Below are positions 62,909 to 64,000 of a stretch of DNA of 64,000 bases, one piece after another. The notes beneath the pieces are model-generated. The model ran no database searches and had not been told where the DNA came from. It saw nothing but the letters and a program-made list of their open reading frames with translations. Made by a program: the position numbers and the translations under genes. Where the stretch lies: contig NZ_FXWG01000001.1 in NCBI RefSeq assembly GCF_900177715.1, positions 496,001-560,000 of the forward strand. Direction: 5' to 3'. Source of the stretch: Altererythrobacter xiamenensis (lineage in GTDB: Bacteria > Pseudomonadota > Alphaproteobacteria > Sphingomonadales > Sphingomonadaceae). Numbering within the stretch: position 1 is the stretch's first letter; the number at the start of each line of letters is the position of its first letter.

Positions 62909-64000
62909 AGGATGACCAGCTGATCTCTGTGTATCACGGCCGAGCGTGGCAGGTGGCCGAGCCGGTCGGCAACCTGGTCGGAACGCAGGCCCTTGATCGC
63001 GTCGGCCTCGTCATAGTCGTATTCGGACATGCCCTTGGCGACCATGCGCCCTTCCTTGTCCTTGATCGCAATCACGTCCCCGCGCTCGAAATCGCCGGTA
63101 ACCTCGATGATACCGGCGGCAAGCAGGCTCTTGCCGTTCTTGAGCGCTTCTATGCAGCCATCATCCACCGTGAGCGAACCGTTGAAACGCAAACGGCCGC
63201 CGATCCAGCTCTTGAAGGCGCTGTCGTCGCGCTTTGGCAGAAAGAGTGTGCCGGTGTTCGCTGCCAGCGCACGTCCGATCGGAATGTCGGGCGTGCCGTT
63301 GACGATGGCCAGCGCGATGCCCGCACGCTCGGCGATTTCGGCGGCGAGCAGTTTGGAGGTCATGCCGCCGGAGCCCATGCCGGAACTCGAACCGCCGGTA
63401 GCCATATCGTGGATTTCGTCGGTGACGCCGCGGATCGCCTCGACCCTCTCGGCGTCGGGATCGTCGGGATGGCGGTCATATAGGCCGTCGACGTCGCTCA
63501 GGAGCAGCACCCCTTGCGCCGATGCGGCCTGCGCCACGCGCGCCGCCAGCCGATCGTTATCGCCAAAGCGGATTTCGCTCGTCGCGATCGAATCGTTTTC
63601 GTTGATGATCGGCACAACGCCGCTCTGGAGCAGCTGGCGTATCGTGGCTGCCGCGTTGAGGTAACGCCTGCGTCCTTCCAGATCATCGAGCGTAAGCAGC
63701 ATCTGTCCGGCGAGCACGTCATGCTCCCTGAGCAGTTGCGCCCATGTCGCGGCAAGCACGACCTGACCGACCGAGGCCGAAGCCTGCGCATGGGCCAGCG
63801 TTTCGCGCCCGCCTGCCGGCAGGTCCAGCATGGCCGCACCCAGAGCTACCGAGCCCGAGCAGACGACGATGATTTCCTGTCCACGCTGCCGCGCGCCGGC
63901 GATTTCCATCGCCACCGTGCGCAACCAGTCGCGCCGCAGCATGCCCTCCTTGTCGACGAGAAGGGCGGAACCAAGCTTGATGACCAGCCGCGGACATTTC
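62905..64000 (-). CDS. proB: Glutamate 5-kinase (5' end outside window)
   Basis: This enzyme phosphorylates glutamate, the first step of proline synthesis. The frame stays open to the window end: CPRLVIKLGSALLVDKEG precedes the first internal Met at 63942, so the true start lies beyond base 64000. IVVCSGSVALGAAMLDL, INENDSIATSEIRFGDND and GGMTSKLLAAEIAE form the kinase fold, and the C-terminal PUA domain begins near RLRFNGSLTVDDGCIEAL. It heads an operon with the epimerase-like gene and the small membrane protein. Confidence 0.95.
   Translation of the reverse strand, partial: KCPRLVIKLGSALLVDKEGMLRRDWLRTVAMEIAGARQRGQEIIVVCSGSVALGAAMLDLPAGGRETLAHAQASASVGQVVLAATWAQLLREHDVLAGQMLLTLDDLEGRRRYLNAAATIRQLLQSGVVPIINENDSIATSEIRFGDNDRLAARVAQAASAQGVLLLSDVDGLYDRHPDDPDAERVEAIRGVTDEIHDMATGGSSSGMGSGGMTSKLLAAEIAERAGIALAIVNGTPDIPIGRALAANTGTLFLPKRDDSAFKSWIGGRLRFNGSLTVDDGCIEALKNGKSLLAAGIIEVTGDFERGDVIAIKDKEGRMVAKGMSEYDYDEADAIKGLRSDQVADRLGHLPRSAVIHRDQLVIL

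Overview
The window looks like a chromosomal stretch of an alphaproteobacterium of the order Sphingomonadales, most likely Erythrobacteraceae. The evidence is the high G+C coding style, the pckA/chvI/chvG/hprK/rapZ/EIIA-Man/HPr block, the argH-lipoprotein-lysA trio, the purA/hisZ/serA/serC cluster, and an assimilatory sulfate operon with DUF2849 and DUF934 genes between the enzymes. Family names come from reading the translated sequences and recalling motifs; no database search was run.

Layout. 1-7.9 kb: the end of a DUF885 protein, a small EF-hand-like protein, PEP carboxykinase, then a tight operon (chvI, chvG, hprK, rapZ, EIIA-Man, HPr, an SpoU rRNA methylase) that joins an envelope/acid two-component system to the regulatory PTS. 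8-17.7 kb: housekeeping genes (rmuC, DUF1622, a copper-storage Csp protein, def, recR, fmt, truA, a zinc-type dehydrogenase, a lipoprotein, an MFS transporter, asparaginase). 17.8-25.2 kb: tRNA-Val, a TlpA thioredoxin, argH, an LptM-like lipoprotein, lysA, the siroheme synthase N-terminal module, a broken MarR-type regulator, an L,D-transpeptidase and purA. 25.4-36.4 kb: an AI-2E-type permease with no normal start codon for its first helix, an aldo/keto reductase, hisZ, serA, serC (with a serC-type RNA leader), a glycosyltransferase, a PadR regulator with a clear palindromic operator, rarA and a DUF429 protein.

36.4-38.8 kb is the accessory part. Three tandem 36-bp hairpin repeats lead into a 40-bp copy of the 5' half of tRNA-Thr(UGU). 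About 2.2 kb of visibly AT-richer DNA follows, ending at the intact tRNA-Thr. This insert has GTAAAC-type repeats at both ends (candidate integrase arm sites), a 70-aa integrase-neighbour-like protein, three overlapping genes (a RelE/HigB-like protein, an XRE regulator, a DUF6941-like protein) and about 420 bp of structured non-coding DNA. No integrase is present. It is a small genomic island or its remnant and the best candidate for an undescribed module.

39-48.6 kb: a chemoreceptor without a periplasmic sensor domain, a tripartite RND efflux operon, and a membrane-anchored CHAT (caspase-like) protease whose C-terminal domain is duplicated. The protease gene converges on a two-gene DUF6338 module. 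49-64 kb: putA, queF, a Thr/Pro-rich membrane protein, sseA-metC-mscS, the assimilatory sulfate operon (cobA, DUF2849, cysI, DUF934, cysH), and a minus-strand operon of proB (cut by the window end), an NAD-dependent epimerase-like protein and a 57-aa membrane protein.
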